A stretch of DNA of 64,000 nucleotides from positions 124,308 through 188,307 of the forward strand of contig JAABSA010000002.1 in assembly GCA_011390635.1 (NCBI GenBank), read 5' to 3'. The stretch's first letter is position 1. The number at the start of each line of letters is the position of its first letter. The notes under the pieces are model-generated. The model had not been told where the DNA came from. It saw only the letters and a list, made by a program, of their open reading frames with translations, and did not search any database. Shown here piece after piece: positions 9,851 to 17,762 of this stretch. Source of the stretch: Desulfotignum sp. (GTDB taxonomy: Bacteria > Desulfobacterota > Desulfobacteria > Desulfobacterales > Desulfobacteraceae). The position numbers and the translations under genes are program-made.

Positions 9851-10348
9851 TCAATAATAGATCATCTTTTCCCAGAACTCTTTTTCATCCTTGTCCCAGT
9901 CTTTGCCGAATTTTTTTTCACAAAACGAACCCAGGCGCCTGTACCAGCTGGTCCAGGGATTTTCCCCCTTTTTTTTGGCTGCAAGCACATCCAGCAGAAA
10001 GGTTTCGATATTGATCATTTCTTCTTTGGGAATATAGGAGCACGCACCCCCGAGATAGGATTTTTTGATATTTTCAGGGCTTAAGGCATGGGCTGTGAGC
10101 ATGACGGTCACAATATCTTTTTTATTGGCGGTCTCCAGCAGCTGGTAACCGTCCACCCCCATGATATCCAGTATCGCGATATCAAACTGCTGTTCCTGTA
10201 ACAGCCGGTCGGCTTCTTCAAAGGATTCTGCCCGCACCACAGTGCACATATCCAGCAACTCTTCCAGAGAATCAAGTACATCAGGTTCATCATCAACAAT
10301 CAGAATTTTTTTGTTTTCCAAACTGATATCGGCCATGACATTTTCCAT
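9851..10348 (-). CDS. Stand-alone response-regulator receiver protein
   Basis: The 165-residue protein is a CheY-like receiver. Acidic residues Asp19-Asp20 end beta-1, Asp61 in ILDIMG is the phosphoacceptor, MLTAH supplies the conserved Thr, and IPKEE the Lys. A C-terminal extension of about 45 residues (ENPWTSWYRRLG onward) is rich in Lys, Trp and Glu and has no DNA-binding domain. It may start four codons later at MADIS. No histidine kinase is adjacent, so its partner and output are unknown. Confidence 0.85.
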   Translation of the reverse strand: MENVMADISLENKKILIVDDEPDVLDSLEELLDMCTVVRAESFEEADRLLQEQQFDIAILDIMGVDGYQLLETANKKDIVTVMLTAHALSPENIKKSYLGGACSYIPKEEMINIETFLLDVLAAKKKGENPWTSWYRRLGSFCEKKFGKDWDKDEKEFWEKMIYY

Positions 10349-10425
10349 TCAATTTTATAGGTTTGCGCCATTTTTCCAGGGATGTAACATAAATGTCAAC
10401 CCATTTGTCAAAATATAAGCCTTTT

Positions 10426-11487
10426 TCAGCGATTTACAATGGCTTTGGTGTCCTTGTTCCTGGCCCGAAGCTGACCGCAGGCCGCCAGAATGTCGGCACC
10501 TTTGCTTTTCCTGAGGATGGCCGTCATATTTTTGTCCAGCAGAATCTGGAGAAATGCCTGCACCGTTTTGGAATCCGGTTTTTCCAGATCAGTGCCCGGG
10601 TGCTGATTGAAGGCAATGAGGTTGATCTTGGCCCGGATCGGGGTGAGCAGTCGGACCAGCTGCCTGGCATGGCCGGGGGTATCATTTATGCCTTTGATCA
10701 AAACATATTCAAACGTAATTTTGTTTCTGGGCTTCATGGTAAAATTCCGACAGGCAGCCAGAAGCTGTTCCAGAGGATAGGTGTTATTGACAGGCATCAG
10801 GTAGGATCTGGTCTGGTTATCCGTGGCATTGAGGGAAACCGCCAGGTTCACAGGTGAAGCCTCACCCAGTTGCAGCATCCCGGGGATCAGACCGCAGGTG
10901 GATACCGTGACCCGCCGGGCTGAAAATTTCAGGCCCAAATCCGTGTCCGTAATAATCGCAAGAGCCTGGATCAGGTTGTCATAATTGGCCAAAGGCTCTC
11001 CCATGCCCATGAACACAACATTGGATAACCGCAGGGGATCAATGCCTTTTTGCAGCAGAAAAAACCGCACATTCCGGATTTGCGCAATGATTTCTGCCAC
11101 GGTAAGATTTCTGACCAATCCGCCTTTGGCTGTCAGGCAGAACCGGCAGTTCATGGCACACCCCGCCTGGGAGGAAACACACAGGGTAAAATGGTCTTTT
11201 TCCGGTATGAGCACCGATTCAATGCGGGCGCCGTCGGACAGTCTGAACAGATATTTCCGGGTGGTATCGGCTGATACCTGCTTGTCTTCCAGGCTCAAAC
11301 AGTCAATATAAAAATGGCCCGCCAGCAGGGCACGCAGATCCTTGCCAAGATCGGTCATCTGTGCAAAATCCATGACCAGTTTCACATACAGCCATTTAAA
11401 AATCTGGCCGGACCTAAAGGAACGGATACCTTTATTTTCAAGCCACAGGGACAGGTCTTCCCGTGTATAATTTAAAATATTTTCCAT
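10426..11487 (-). CDS. rlmN: 23S rRNA/tRNA adenine C2-methyltransferase RlmN
   Basis: RlmN is a radical-SAM enzyme that methylates A2503 of 23S rRNA and A37 of some tRNAs. The 353-residue protein has the CxxxCxxC cluster motif in CAMNCRFC near residue 110, the GMGEPLANYDN motif, and the C-terminal catalytic cysteine in AACGQLR. Length is normal. It is transcribed away from ffh, and its start is 100 bases from the ffh start. Confidence 0.96.
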   Translation of the reverse strand: MENILNYTREDLSLWLENKGIRSFRSGQIFKWLYVKLVMDFAQMTDLGKDLRALLAGHFYIDCLSLEDKQVSADTTRKYLFRLSDGARIESVLIPEKDHFTLCVSSQAGCAMNCRFCLTAKGGLVRNLTVAEIIAQIRNVRFFLLQKGIDPLRLSNVVFMGMGEPLANYDNLIQALAIITDTDLGLKFSARRVTVSTCGLIPGMLQLGEASPVNLAVSLNATDNQTRSYLMPVNNTYPLEQLLAACRNFTMKPRNKITFEYVLIKGINDTPGHARQLVRLLTPIRAKINLIAFNQHPGTDLEKPDSKTVQAFLQILLDKNMTAILRKSKGADILAACGQLRARNKDTKAIVNR

Positions 11488-11521
11488 AGACTTCCTGTGT
11501 GTTTACAAATATATTATTTTC

Positions 11522-11550
11522 TTGACATAGCACGGTTTCTGGTCTAAATT
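11522..11550 (+). promoter_or_regulatory. Promoter of the ffh translation operon
   Basis: A perfect TTGACA (11522-11527) and TAAATT (11545-11550) are separated by 17 bases, 38 bases ahead of the ffh ATG. Confidence 0.7.
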
Positions 11551-11587
11551 CAATGATTTGATTTGATATTTTGAGGGTGGTCTTTTT

Positions 11588-12913
11588 ATGTTTGAAAATT
11601 TGAGTGACAGGCTTGACGCGGTCTTTAAAAAGTTAAAAGGTCATGGCACCCTGAATGAGAAGAACATTGAAGATGGTCTCAAACAGGTTAGAATGGCACT
11701 TCTTGAGGCTGATGTCAATTATAAGGTTGCAAAAACTGTCATTTCAGATATAAAGGCACGGGCCCTTGGCCAGGAAGTGATGCAGAGCCTGACCCCGGGT
11801 CAGCAGGTCATCAAGATCGTGTATGATGAGTTCACCCGGATGATGGGGTCTGAACACCAGGATCTGGATTTTGGGGGCGGCGCCATGGGGGGTGTCATGC
11901 TGGTGGGGCTGCAGGGATCCGGTAAGACCACCACGGCAGGCAAACTGGGCCTGTACCTGCGCAAGCAGGGAAGAAAGCCGTTCCTGGTGCCGGTGGATGT
12001 GTACAGACCGGCTGCCATTGATCAGTTGAAAAAGATCGGCACCCAGCTCGATCTGCCGGTCTTTGACACATCCCCTGACATGAAACCCCTTAAAATCTGT
12101 CAGGATGCCCAATTGGCAGCAAGGGAACAGGGATGCGACACCCTTTTATATGACACCGCAGGACGTCTGCACATGGATGACACCCTGATGGCGGAACTGG
12201 AAACCCTTAAAAAAGGGGTGAATCCCTCGGAAATTCTGCTGGTGGCAGATGCCATGACCGGTCAGGATGCCGTCAATATTGCCGGATCATTTGACAAACG
12301 CCTGGATCTTACCGGTTTTGTACTGACCAAAATGGACGGAGATGCCAGAGGCGGTGCTGCCCTGTCCATCAAGGCGGTGACAGGCAAGCCGTTGAAGTTT
12401 ATCGGTGTGGGGGAAAAATCCACTGCCCTGGAAGCCTTTCACCCGGACCGGATGGCATCCAAAATTCTGGGTATGGGAGATACCATCTCTTTTATTGAAA
12501 GAGCCCAGGAAGCAGTGGATGAGAAAGAAGCCAAATCTCTCGAAAAAAAACTGCGGCAGAACGCGTTTACACTGGAGGACTTCAAAAACCAGATGAAAAG
12601 CGTCCGGAAAATGGGATCTGTGAAAGACCTTTTGGGCATGCTGCCGGGGATGAACAAAAAGCAGCTCAAGGGGTTGGATATTAATGACAAGGAATTTGGT
12701 AAAATTGAGGCGATCATCAATTCCATGACCATGGAAGAGCGTGAAAAATACGCCATCATAAAGGCCTCCCGAAAAAAAAGAATTGCCCTTGGCTCCGGGA
12801 CAAGTGTCCAGGATGTCAACAAACTTTTGAAAAGCTACACCCAGTCCATGAAAATGATCAAGAAGTTTAATAAAGGCGGCATGCGGTCATTAAAAGGCAT
12901 GCTGCCGTTTTAA
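11588..12913 (+). CDS. ffh: Signal recognition particle protein Ffh
   Basis: Ffh is the GTPase that, with 4.5S RNA, targets membrane proteins to FtsY and Sec. The 441-residue protein has the N domain, the G domain with GLQGSGKTTTAGK (about residues 104-116), DTAGR and TKMDGDARGG, then the Met-rich M domain ending in KGGMRSLKGMLPF. It is the first gene of a ten-gene translation and RNA-modification operon; rpsP follows after 14 bases. Confidence 0.98.
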   Translation: MFENLSDRLDAVFKKLKGHGTLNEKNIEDGLKQVRMALLEADVNYKVAKTVISDIKARALGQEVMQSLTPGQQVIKIVYDEFTRMMGSEHQDLDFGGGAMGGVMLVGLQGSGKTTTAGKLGLYLRKQGRKPFLVPVDVYRPAAIDQLKKIGTQLDLPVFDTSPDMKPLKICQDAQLAAREQGCDTLLYDTAGRLHMDDTLMAELETLKKGVNPSEILLVADAMTGQDAVNIAGSFDKRLDLTGFVLTKMDGDARGGAALSIKAVTGKPLKFIGVGEKSTALEAFHPDRMASKILGMGDTISFIERAQEAVDEKEAKSLEKKLRQNAFTLEDFKNQMKSVRKMGSVKDLLGMLPGMNKKQLKGLDINDKEFGKIEAIINSMTMEEREKYAIIKASRKKRIALGSGTSVQDVNKLLKSYTQSMKMIKKFNKGGMRSLKGMLPF

Positions 12914-12927
12914 GGAGAAAATAACAT

Positions 12928-13194
12928 ATGTCCGTAAGAATCAGATTGACCCGCAAAGGCACCAAGAAAAAACCCTTCTACAGAATTGTGGCAGCCGACA
13001 TTGAAGCCCCCAGAGACGGCAGATTTTTAGAAGCCCTGGGCACCTATGATCCCATGACCGAACCCAATACCATCGTGCTTAAACAAGATAGAATCGCATA
13101 CTGGCTGGAGCAGGGAGCCCAACCCTCCACCACGGTGCAAAGCATTTTGAAACGCCAGGCAGCAGCGCCCGGGCAGGAAGCGGCATCCGCCTGA
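12928..13194 (+). CDS. rpsP: 30S ribosomal protein S16
   Basis: The 88-residue protein has the family start [21 protein letters not shown] and the [13 protein letters not shown] motif. AAGGAGA lies ahead of the start. It keeps the common order ffh-rpsP-khpA-rimM-trmD. Confidence 0.98.
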   Translation: MSVRIRLTRKGTKKKPFYRIVAADIEAPRDGRFLEALGTYDPMTEPNTIVLKQDRIAYWLEQGAQPSTTVQSILKRQAAAPGQEAASA

Positions 13195-13264
13195 ACCAGG
13201 GCGTTTGTGACACCCGTGGTATTCCCGGTATTCTCACCCCCCATGACTGCAAGGAGATGGACGT

Positions 13265-13495
13265 ATGAAAGAGCTGATAGAATACATTGCCAAGGCACTG
13301 GTGGACAACCCTGAACAAGTAGAGGTATCAGAAGTTGTCGGAGATCAGACATCTGTTCTGGAATTGAAGGTGGCAAAAGAGGATCTGGGTAAGGTGATAG
13401 GCAAACAGGGAAGATCAGCCCGGGCCATGAGAACCATCTTGAGTGCGGCTTCCACCAAGCTGAAAAAACGAACGGTCCTGGAAATCATTGAGTAA
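13265..13495 (+). CDS. khpA: KH-domain RNA-binding protein KhpA
   Basis: The 76-residue protein is a single type II KH domain with the GxxG loop in [16 protein letters not shown]. It is a small RNA-binding protein linked to ribosome and sRNA functions and is normally found between rpsP and rimM, as here. GGAGATGGACGT precedes the ATG. Its last codons overlap the likely rimM start. Confidence 0.95.
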   Translation: MKELIEYIAKALVDNPEQVEVSEVVGDQTSVLELKVAKEDLGKVIGKQGRSARAMRTILSAASTKLKKRTVLEIIE

Positions 13496-14027
13496 AAAGG
13501 GTTCATCAAATTCAAGTCCCGATGATCTTATGGTCATGGGAAAGATAACCGGTGTCCACGGACTGGACGGCAAACTCAAGGTGTGGTCTTTTGCGCGATC
13601 GGTTGATCCGTATTCCCCTGGAAACCAATTGTTTGTAAGGACAGAAAACAAAGATGATGCCCGGGCCTATGTCATAGAAAAATGCATTGACCGGAAAAAA
13701 GGCATCCTGCTGCACCTGGCAGGGGTGGACAAACGGGATCTGGCAGATGCACTGGTCGGCAAAGAGGTGTTAATCCGCCGGCAGCAGCTTCCGGAACCTG
13801 ATGAAGACTCCTGGTACTGGCAGGACCTTTACGGATTGACGGTGATAGACAAACACAGAGGCAACCTGGGGATCATCGACACCATATTTCCTACCGGTGC
13901 CAATGATGTGCTGGTGGTCAAAAACAACGGACGGGAAATTCTGATTCCCATGCACAGGCATTTTGTGGCATCAGTGGATCTTGAAAATAAAACCGTCAGA
14001 ACCTGTCTGCCACAAGGATATGAATAG
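13488..14027 (+). CDS. rimM: Ribosome maturation factor RimM
   Basis: RimM assists 16S rRNA processing by binding S19. The 179-residue frame has the N-terminal RimM barrel ([16 protein letters not shown]) and a C-terminal PRC barrel ([13 protein letters not shown], then [18 protein letters not shown]). The full frame begins with TTG at 13488, overlapping khpA by eight bases. ATG codons at 13530 and 13536 are nearer the usual family start but lack a clear ribosome binding site, so the start is uncertain. Confidence 0.93.
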   Translation: MSKKGSSNSSPDDLMVMGKITGVHGLDGKLKVWSFARSVDPYSPGNQLFVRTENKDDARAYVIEKCIDRKKGILLHLAGVDKRDLADALVGKEVLIRRQQLPEPDEDSWYWQDLYGLTVIDKHRGNLGIIDTIFPTGANDVLVVKNNGREILIPMHRHFVASVDLENKTVRTCLPQGYE

Positions 14028-14036
14028 ATACGTGTC

Positions 14037-14789
14037 ATGGATTTTTCCGTATTAACCCTTTTTCCCGAGCTGGTGCAGGCATTTTTTGACCATGGCATGA
14101 TCAGCCGGGCCATACGGCAGGGTATTATTTCGGGACATACCATCCAGATCCGGGACTTTGCCCGGGACCGGCACCACACCGTGGATGACCGGCCCTATGG
14201 CGGCGGCTCCGGCATGGTAATGAAGCCCGAACCCCTGGCAGCAGCCATCAGCAAGGCCAAACAAGGCGCCCCCCGGGCAAAAGTGGTATTGATGACCCCC
14301 CAGGGAGAACTCTTCCACCAGCACATGGCCATGGATCTGGCACGCAGTGAAACCGACCTGATCTTTGTGTGCGGCCGGTATGAAGGCATAGACGAACGGA
14401 TCATTTCCCAATATGTGGATACGGAAATTTCCGTGGGCGACTATGTCATGACCGGCGGTGAACTGGCCTGCATGGTTGTCATGGATGCGGTTTCCCGTCT
14501 GATACCGGGGGTATTGGGCAGCAGTGAATCCTTTCAATCTGATTCCTTTATGGATGACCGGCTGGAACATGCCCAGTATACCCGGCCGGAATTTTTTTTG
14601 AAAGAGACAGTGCCGGAAGTACTGCTGTCAGGCGACCATGGACGGATTCTGCAATGGCGGATACAATCCTCTCTGGAACGTACCTTTATAAAACGGCCGG
14701 ACCTGTTTGAAAAAAACAGCCCCAGCCCACAGGAAAAGGTGATACTGCAGCAATGGTGCAACCGTCTGGAAGCGTTGATCCATGGATAA
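14037..14789 (+). CDS. trmD: tRNA (guanine-37-N1)-methyltransferase TrmD
   Basis: TrmD makes m1G37, which prevents frameshifting. The 250-residue SPOUT enzyme shows DRPYGGGSGMVMKPEPL, the knot region VCGRYEGIDERI and SVGDYVMTGGE. It overlaps the next gene, a second SPOUT protein, by eight bases. Confidence 0.98.
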   Translation: MDFSVLTLFPELVQAFFDHGMISRAIRQGIISGHTIQIRDFARDRHHTVDDRPYGGGSGMVMKPEPLAAAISKAKQGAPRAKVVLMTPQGELFHQHMAMDLARSETDLIFVCGRYEGIDERIISQYVDTEISVGDYVMTGGELACMVVMDAVSRLIPGVLGSSESFQSDSFMDDRLEHAQYTRPEFFLKETVPEVLLSGDHGRILQWRIQSSLERTFIKRPDLFEKNSPSPQEKVILQQWCNRLEALIHG

Positions 14790-15354
14790 CCTGTACCTGG
14801 CCCTGGTCCATTTCCCGGTGGTAAACAGGAAAAATGAACCCATTGGATCTGCATTGACAACCATTGATCTGCATGATATTGCCAGGGCGTGTATGACCTT
14901 TGGGGTCAAAGGATTTTATGTGGTCACCCCGTACCAGGATCAGGCAGAACTGGCAGACCAGGTGATCCGCCACTGGCTTCATGGTGAAGGCGGCCGGCTG
15001 AATCCTTCCAGAAAACAGGCCCTGGAACGGGTTCGGGTGACCGATACACTTGAAACAGCAGCAAACCAGATCCAAAAGGAAAGAAACCAGCCGGTGGTCA
15101 CCATTGCCACCAGCGCCAAAAAACACAAGAACAGTATTTCAATCCGGCAGTTGAGACAAAGACTTTGCAGCAGTGCTTCCCATGTACTGATTTTTGGAAC
15201 CGCATGGGGACTGGCCCGGGAACTGATGGACACTTGTGACATGCAGCTGGACCCCATCACAGGGCCGGGCGATTACAACCATTTATCTGTCCGGTCTGCT
15301 GCATCCATATATTTAGACAGACTGACCAATGGCCGAAATTCAGCCGAAAGATAA
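14782..15354 (+). CDS. SPOUT-like RNA methyltransferase of the trmD-rplS neighbourhood
   Basis: The 190-residue protein begins [19 protein letters not shown] and contains [11 protein letters not shown] and [14 protein letters not shown], the pattern of the SAM-dependent RNA methyltransferase family PF09936 commonly encoded between trmD and rplS. Its RNA target is not known to me. It overlaps trmD by eight bases and lies 17 bases before rplS, so it belongs to the operon. Confidence 0.8.
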   Translation: MDNLYLALVHFPVVNRKNEPIGSALTTIDLHDIARACMTFGVKGFYVVTPYQDQAELADQVIRHWLHGEGGRLNPSRKQALERVRVTDTLETAANQIQKERNQPVVTIATSAKKHKNSISIRQLRQRLCSSASHVLIFGTAWGLARELMDTCDMQLDPITGPGDYNHLSVRSAASIYLDRLTNGRNSAER

Positions 15355-15371
15355 GGAAACCAGGAGGAAAA

Positions 15372-15722
15372 ATGACTAATGTAATTGAAAAATTGGAAAA
15401 AGAACAGATGCGCCTTGATATCCCGAAATTTGATTCCGGGGACACCATAAAAGTACATGTCAAGATCAGGGAAGGGGAAAAAGAGCGGATTCAGATCTTC
15501 CAGGGGGTTGTCATCAAAAAGACCAAAGGCCATGCCGGGGCCCGGTTCACCGTCAGAAAAATTTCCGGCGGCGTGGGAGTGGAAAGAATTTTCCCCCTGT
15601 ATTCCCCTGCCATTGATAAAATTGAAATCGTGACCAAGGGCCGGGTGCGCCGTTCCAAACTCTATTACCTGCGGAATCTGCGTGGAAAAGCGGCCAGGAT
15701 CAAAGAAAAACGCTTTGCTTGA
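15372..15722 (+). CDS. rplS: 50S ribosomal protein L19
   Basis: The 116-residue protein has the family features [26 protein letters not shown], the [13 protein letters not shown] motif and the C-terminal [24 protein letters not shown] lies upstream. The end overlaps the possible rnhB start. Confidence 0.98.
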   Translation: MTNVIEKLEKEQMRLDIPKFDSGDTIKVHVKIREGEKERIQIFQGVVIKKTKGHAGARFTVRKISGGVGVERIFPLYSPAIDKIEIVTKGRVRRSKLYYLRNLRGKAARIKEKRFA

Positions 15723-16329
15723 ACCGGGTCCCACATGGCAGATCGAACAAATGGTCCGTCAAAACGGATATTCGCTGATTGCAGGCATTGACGAGGCCGG
15801 CAGGGGTCCCCTTGCCGGCCCTGTTGTCTCTGCTGCAGTGGTTTTGCCCCACAATTTTTGCTGCCCCGGGATTGGCGACTCCAAAAAACTGTCTGAAAAA
15901 AAAAGAAAACTTTTTTTTCCCAGGATCATGCAAAAAGCTGCGGCCGTGGGGGTAGGCATCTGTGACCCAAAAGAGATCGATGCCTCCAATATCCTTGCTG
16001 CAGCGCTTTTGTCCATGAAACGGGCGGTGGATAATCTGGATATTCTCCCTGATTTTTTACTGGTGGACGGAAAATTCACCCTTTCCATGAATATTTCACA
16101 ACAGGCAGTGGTGAAAGGGGATGCAAAAAGCATGTCCATTGCAGCAGCGTCCATTATTGCCAAGGTGACCCGGGACCGCATCATGACAAATCTGCACCAG
16201 ATGTATCCGGTCTACAATTTTATCCGGCACAAAGGCTACCCCACCGTGGCCCATAAACAAGCCATCCAGGTTCATGGTCCCTGCCCGGTTCACCGAAAAA
16301 CATTCAAGGGGGTGGTGATCCTGGCATGA
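15682..16329 (+). CDS. rnhB: Ribonuclease HII
   Basis: RNase HII removes ribonucleotides and RNA primers from DNA. The core has [15 protein letters not shown] with the first catalytic Asp-Glu pair, [12 protein letters not shown] and a later VDGKF, with the [13 protein letters not shown] motif for the remaining acidic ligand. The frame opens with GTG at 15682 inside rplS (other frame). TTG 15715 and ATG 15751 are alternatives, and the ATG would still leave the core intact. It overlaps yraN by four bases. Confidence 0.94.
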   Translation: MEKRPGSKKNALLEPGPTWQIEQMVRQNGYSLIAGIDEAGRGPLAGPVVSAAVVLPHNFCCPGIGDSKKLSEKKRKLFFPRIMQKAAAVGVGICDPKEIDASNILAAALLSMKRAVDNLDILPDFLLVDGKFTLSMNISQQAVVKGDAKSMSIAAASIIAKVTRDRIMTNLHQMYPVYNFIRHKGYPTVAHKQAIQVHGPCPVHRKTFKGVVILA

Positions 16330-16694
16330 CCCGGTACTGCAAAGACCTGGGACGGTCAGGAGAACAGATGGCTGTACAGCATCTGGCCGAATCCGGATAT
16401 ACCATTGTGGAAACCAACTATACCACCCGGTTTGCTGAAATCGATATTATAGCAGCCATTGATGACAGCCTGGTGTTTGTGGAGGTGAAAACCCGTACCA
16501 GCCTGAAAAAAGGACTGCCCAGAGAAGCGGTCAATGCTGCCAAACAGCAAAAGATCATACTGGCGGCCCGGCAGTATATGAAAACCCGGGCATTGACCGG
16601 ACAAAAACGGATCCGGTTTGATGTCATGGAAATTTTCTATGAAAAAAACACCTGCAGTATCAATCATATTCCCCATGCCTTCTATTCAGGATAA
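16326..16694 (+). CDS. yraN: UPF0102 / YraN-family nuclease-like protein
   Basis: The 122-residue protein has the restriction-endonuclease-like core of the family: GRSGEQMAVQHLAESGY, then AEIDIIA and VFVEVKTRTS, matching a D-x(n)-ExK active site. The biological function is poorly known. ATGA overlap with rnhB shows operon membership, and the usual neighbour rnhB is present. Confidence 0.93.
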   Translation: MTRYCKDLGRSGEQMAVQHLAESGYTIVETNYTTRFAEIDIIAAIDDSLVFVEVKTRTSLKKGLPREAVNAAKQQKIILAARQYMKTRALTGQKRIRFDVMEIFYEKNTCSINHIPHAFYSG

Positions 16695-17541
16695 TAAACC
16701 AAAACAATACGGCACCCTGTATATTGTGGCCACACCCCTGGGAAACCTGGAAGACATGACCTTCAGGGCGGTGCGGACCTTGCAGGAGGTGGACCTGATC
16801 GCAGCAGAAGACACCCGCCACTCCAGAAAACTGTTATCCCATTACCATATCACCACAGATATCATCTCATGCCATGAACACAATGAACAAAAGAGGGCAG
16901 AAAAACTGATCCCCATCCTGCACCAGGGCAAAGATATCGCCCTGATCACGGATGCAGGCACCCCCTGTATCTCCGACCCGGGCTTCCGCCTGGTAACAGC
17001 CGTGCTGGCACAAGACATCCATGTGGTGCCCATACCCGGATGCTGTGCGGTTATTGCAGGGCTCAGCGCGGCCGGCCTTCCCACGGACCGGTTTATGTTT
17101 GCCGGATTTTTGCCCCGAAAAAACCTTCAGCAGATCCGGGCCATCCAGGAACTTGCACCCCACCAGGCCACCCTGATCTTTTATGAATCTCCCAGGCGCA
17201 TCAGGGCCCTGCTTGATCAGCTCATGGCAGTGCTGGGAGACCGTCAGTCCTGCCTGGCCAGAGAAATCACCAAACTGCATGAAGAATTTGTCCGGGGCCC
17301 TCTTTCTCATGTGATGACATGCATAGATGCCCGCACCCCCACCAAAGGCGAATGCACCCTGTTTGTGGCCGGTGCCGGTGAACCGGAAAAACTGTCCCAA
17401 CAGGCACTGGAAACCCTGCTCCAAAAGCGGCTGGACCAGGAGCACGGGTCCACGGCAGATCTGGCCAAAGAAATCGCAGACCAATACCGCATCTCGAAAA
17501 AACAGGTGTATGACACTATTTTACAGTTGAAATCCAGTTGA
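16639..17541 (+). CDS. rsmI: 16S rRNA (cytidine-1402-2'-O)-methyltransferase RsmI
   Basis: The product shows the SAM-binding tetrapyrrole-methylase fold: LYIVATPLGNLEDMTFRA, AAEDTRHSRKLL, LITDAGTPCISDPGF and FAGFLPRK. ATG 16639 has a weak GGA upstream. ATG 16678 gives the usual 14-residue leader before LYIVATP and is a fair alternative. The start overlaps the end of yraN. It closes the ffh operon; a 220-base gap follows. Confidence 0.95.
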   Translation: MKKTPAVSIIFPMPSIQDNKPKQYGTLYIVATPLGNLEDMTFRAVRTLQEVDLIAAEDTRHSRKLLSHYHITTDIISCHEHNEQKRAEKLIPILHQGKDIALITDAGTPCISDPGFRLVTAVLAQDIHVVPIPGCCAVIAGLSAAGLPTDRFMFAGFLPRKNLQQIRAIQELAPHQATLIFYESPRRIRALLDQLMAVLGDRQSCLAREITKLHEEFVRGPLSHVMTCIDARTPTKGECTLFVAGAGEPEKLSQQALETLLQKRLDQEHGSTADLAKEIADQYRISKKQVYDTILQLKSS

Positions 17542-17650
17542 TCCCCCGCCCCGTCGGACTTACAAAACCCCTGATCCGGTTGAATCCCTGACACCCCTTG
17601 ATTGTTTTGTCCAAAAAGTATATGTAACGGATCATTTGTTAGAATGCGGT

Positions 17651-17733
17651 TAGTGCCCTGCTCTTCAGTTCCTGTAAAAAAACAAGAAAATGAGGATGGG
17701 CACTTGGGTTGCGGATTTCCCGCGTTAGGAATC
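17651..17733 (+). repeat. Copy 1 of a dispersed 83-base hairpin-bearing repeat
   Basis: This segment matches 59021-59102 almost base for base, with one or two single-base gaps. The first 50 bases form an imperfect stem-loop closed by GTGCCC (17653-17658) and GGGCAC, with an A-rich loop. A conserved tail follows: TTGGGTTGCGG, then TTTCCC and GTTAG. It sits 30 bases before the phosphate transporter start. It has no coding frame in common with neighbours and no poly-U after the stem, so it is not a simple terminator. Confidence 0.75.
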
Positions 17734-17762
17734 AAATAGAACCATATTTAAAAGAGAAACAC

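Noticed and set aside
17541-17762. The 17651 hairpin as a terminator of rsmI
   Set aside because: There is no T-run after the stem in either direction, and the conserved tail extends beyond the stem in both copies.
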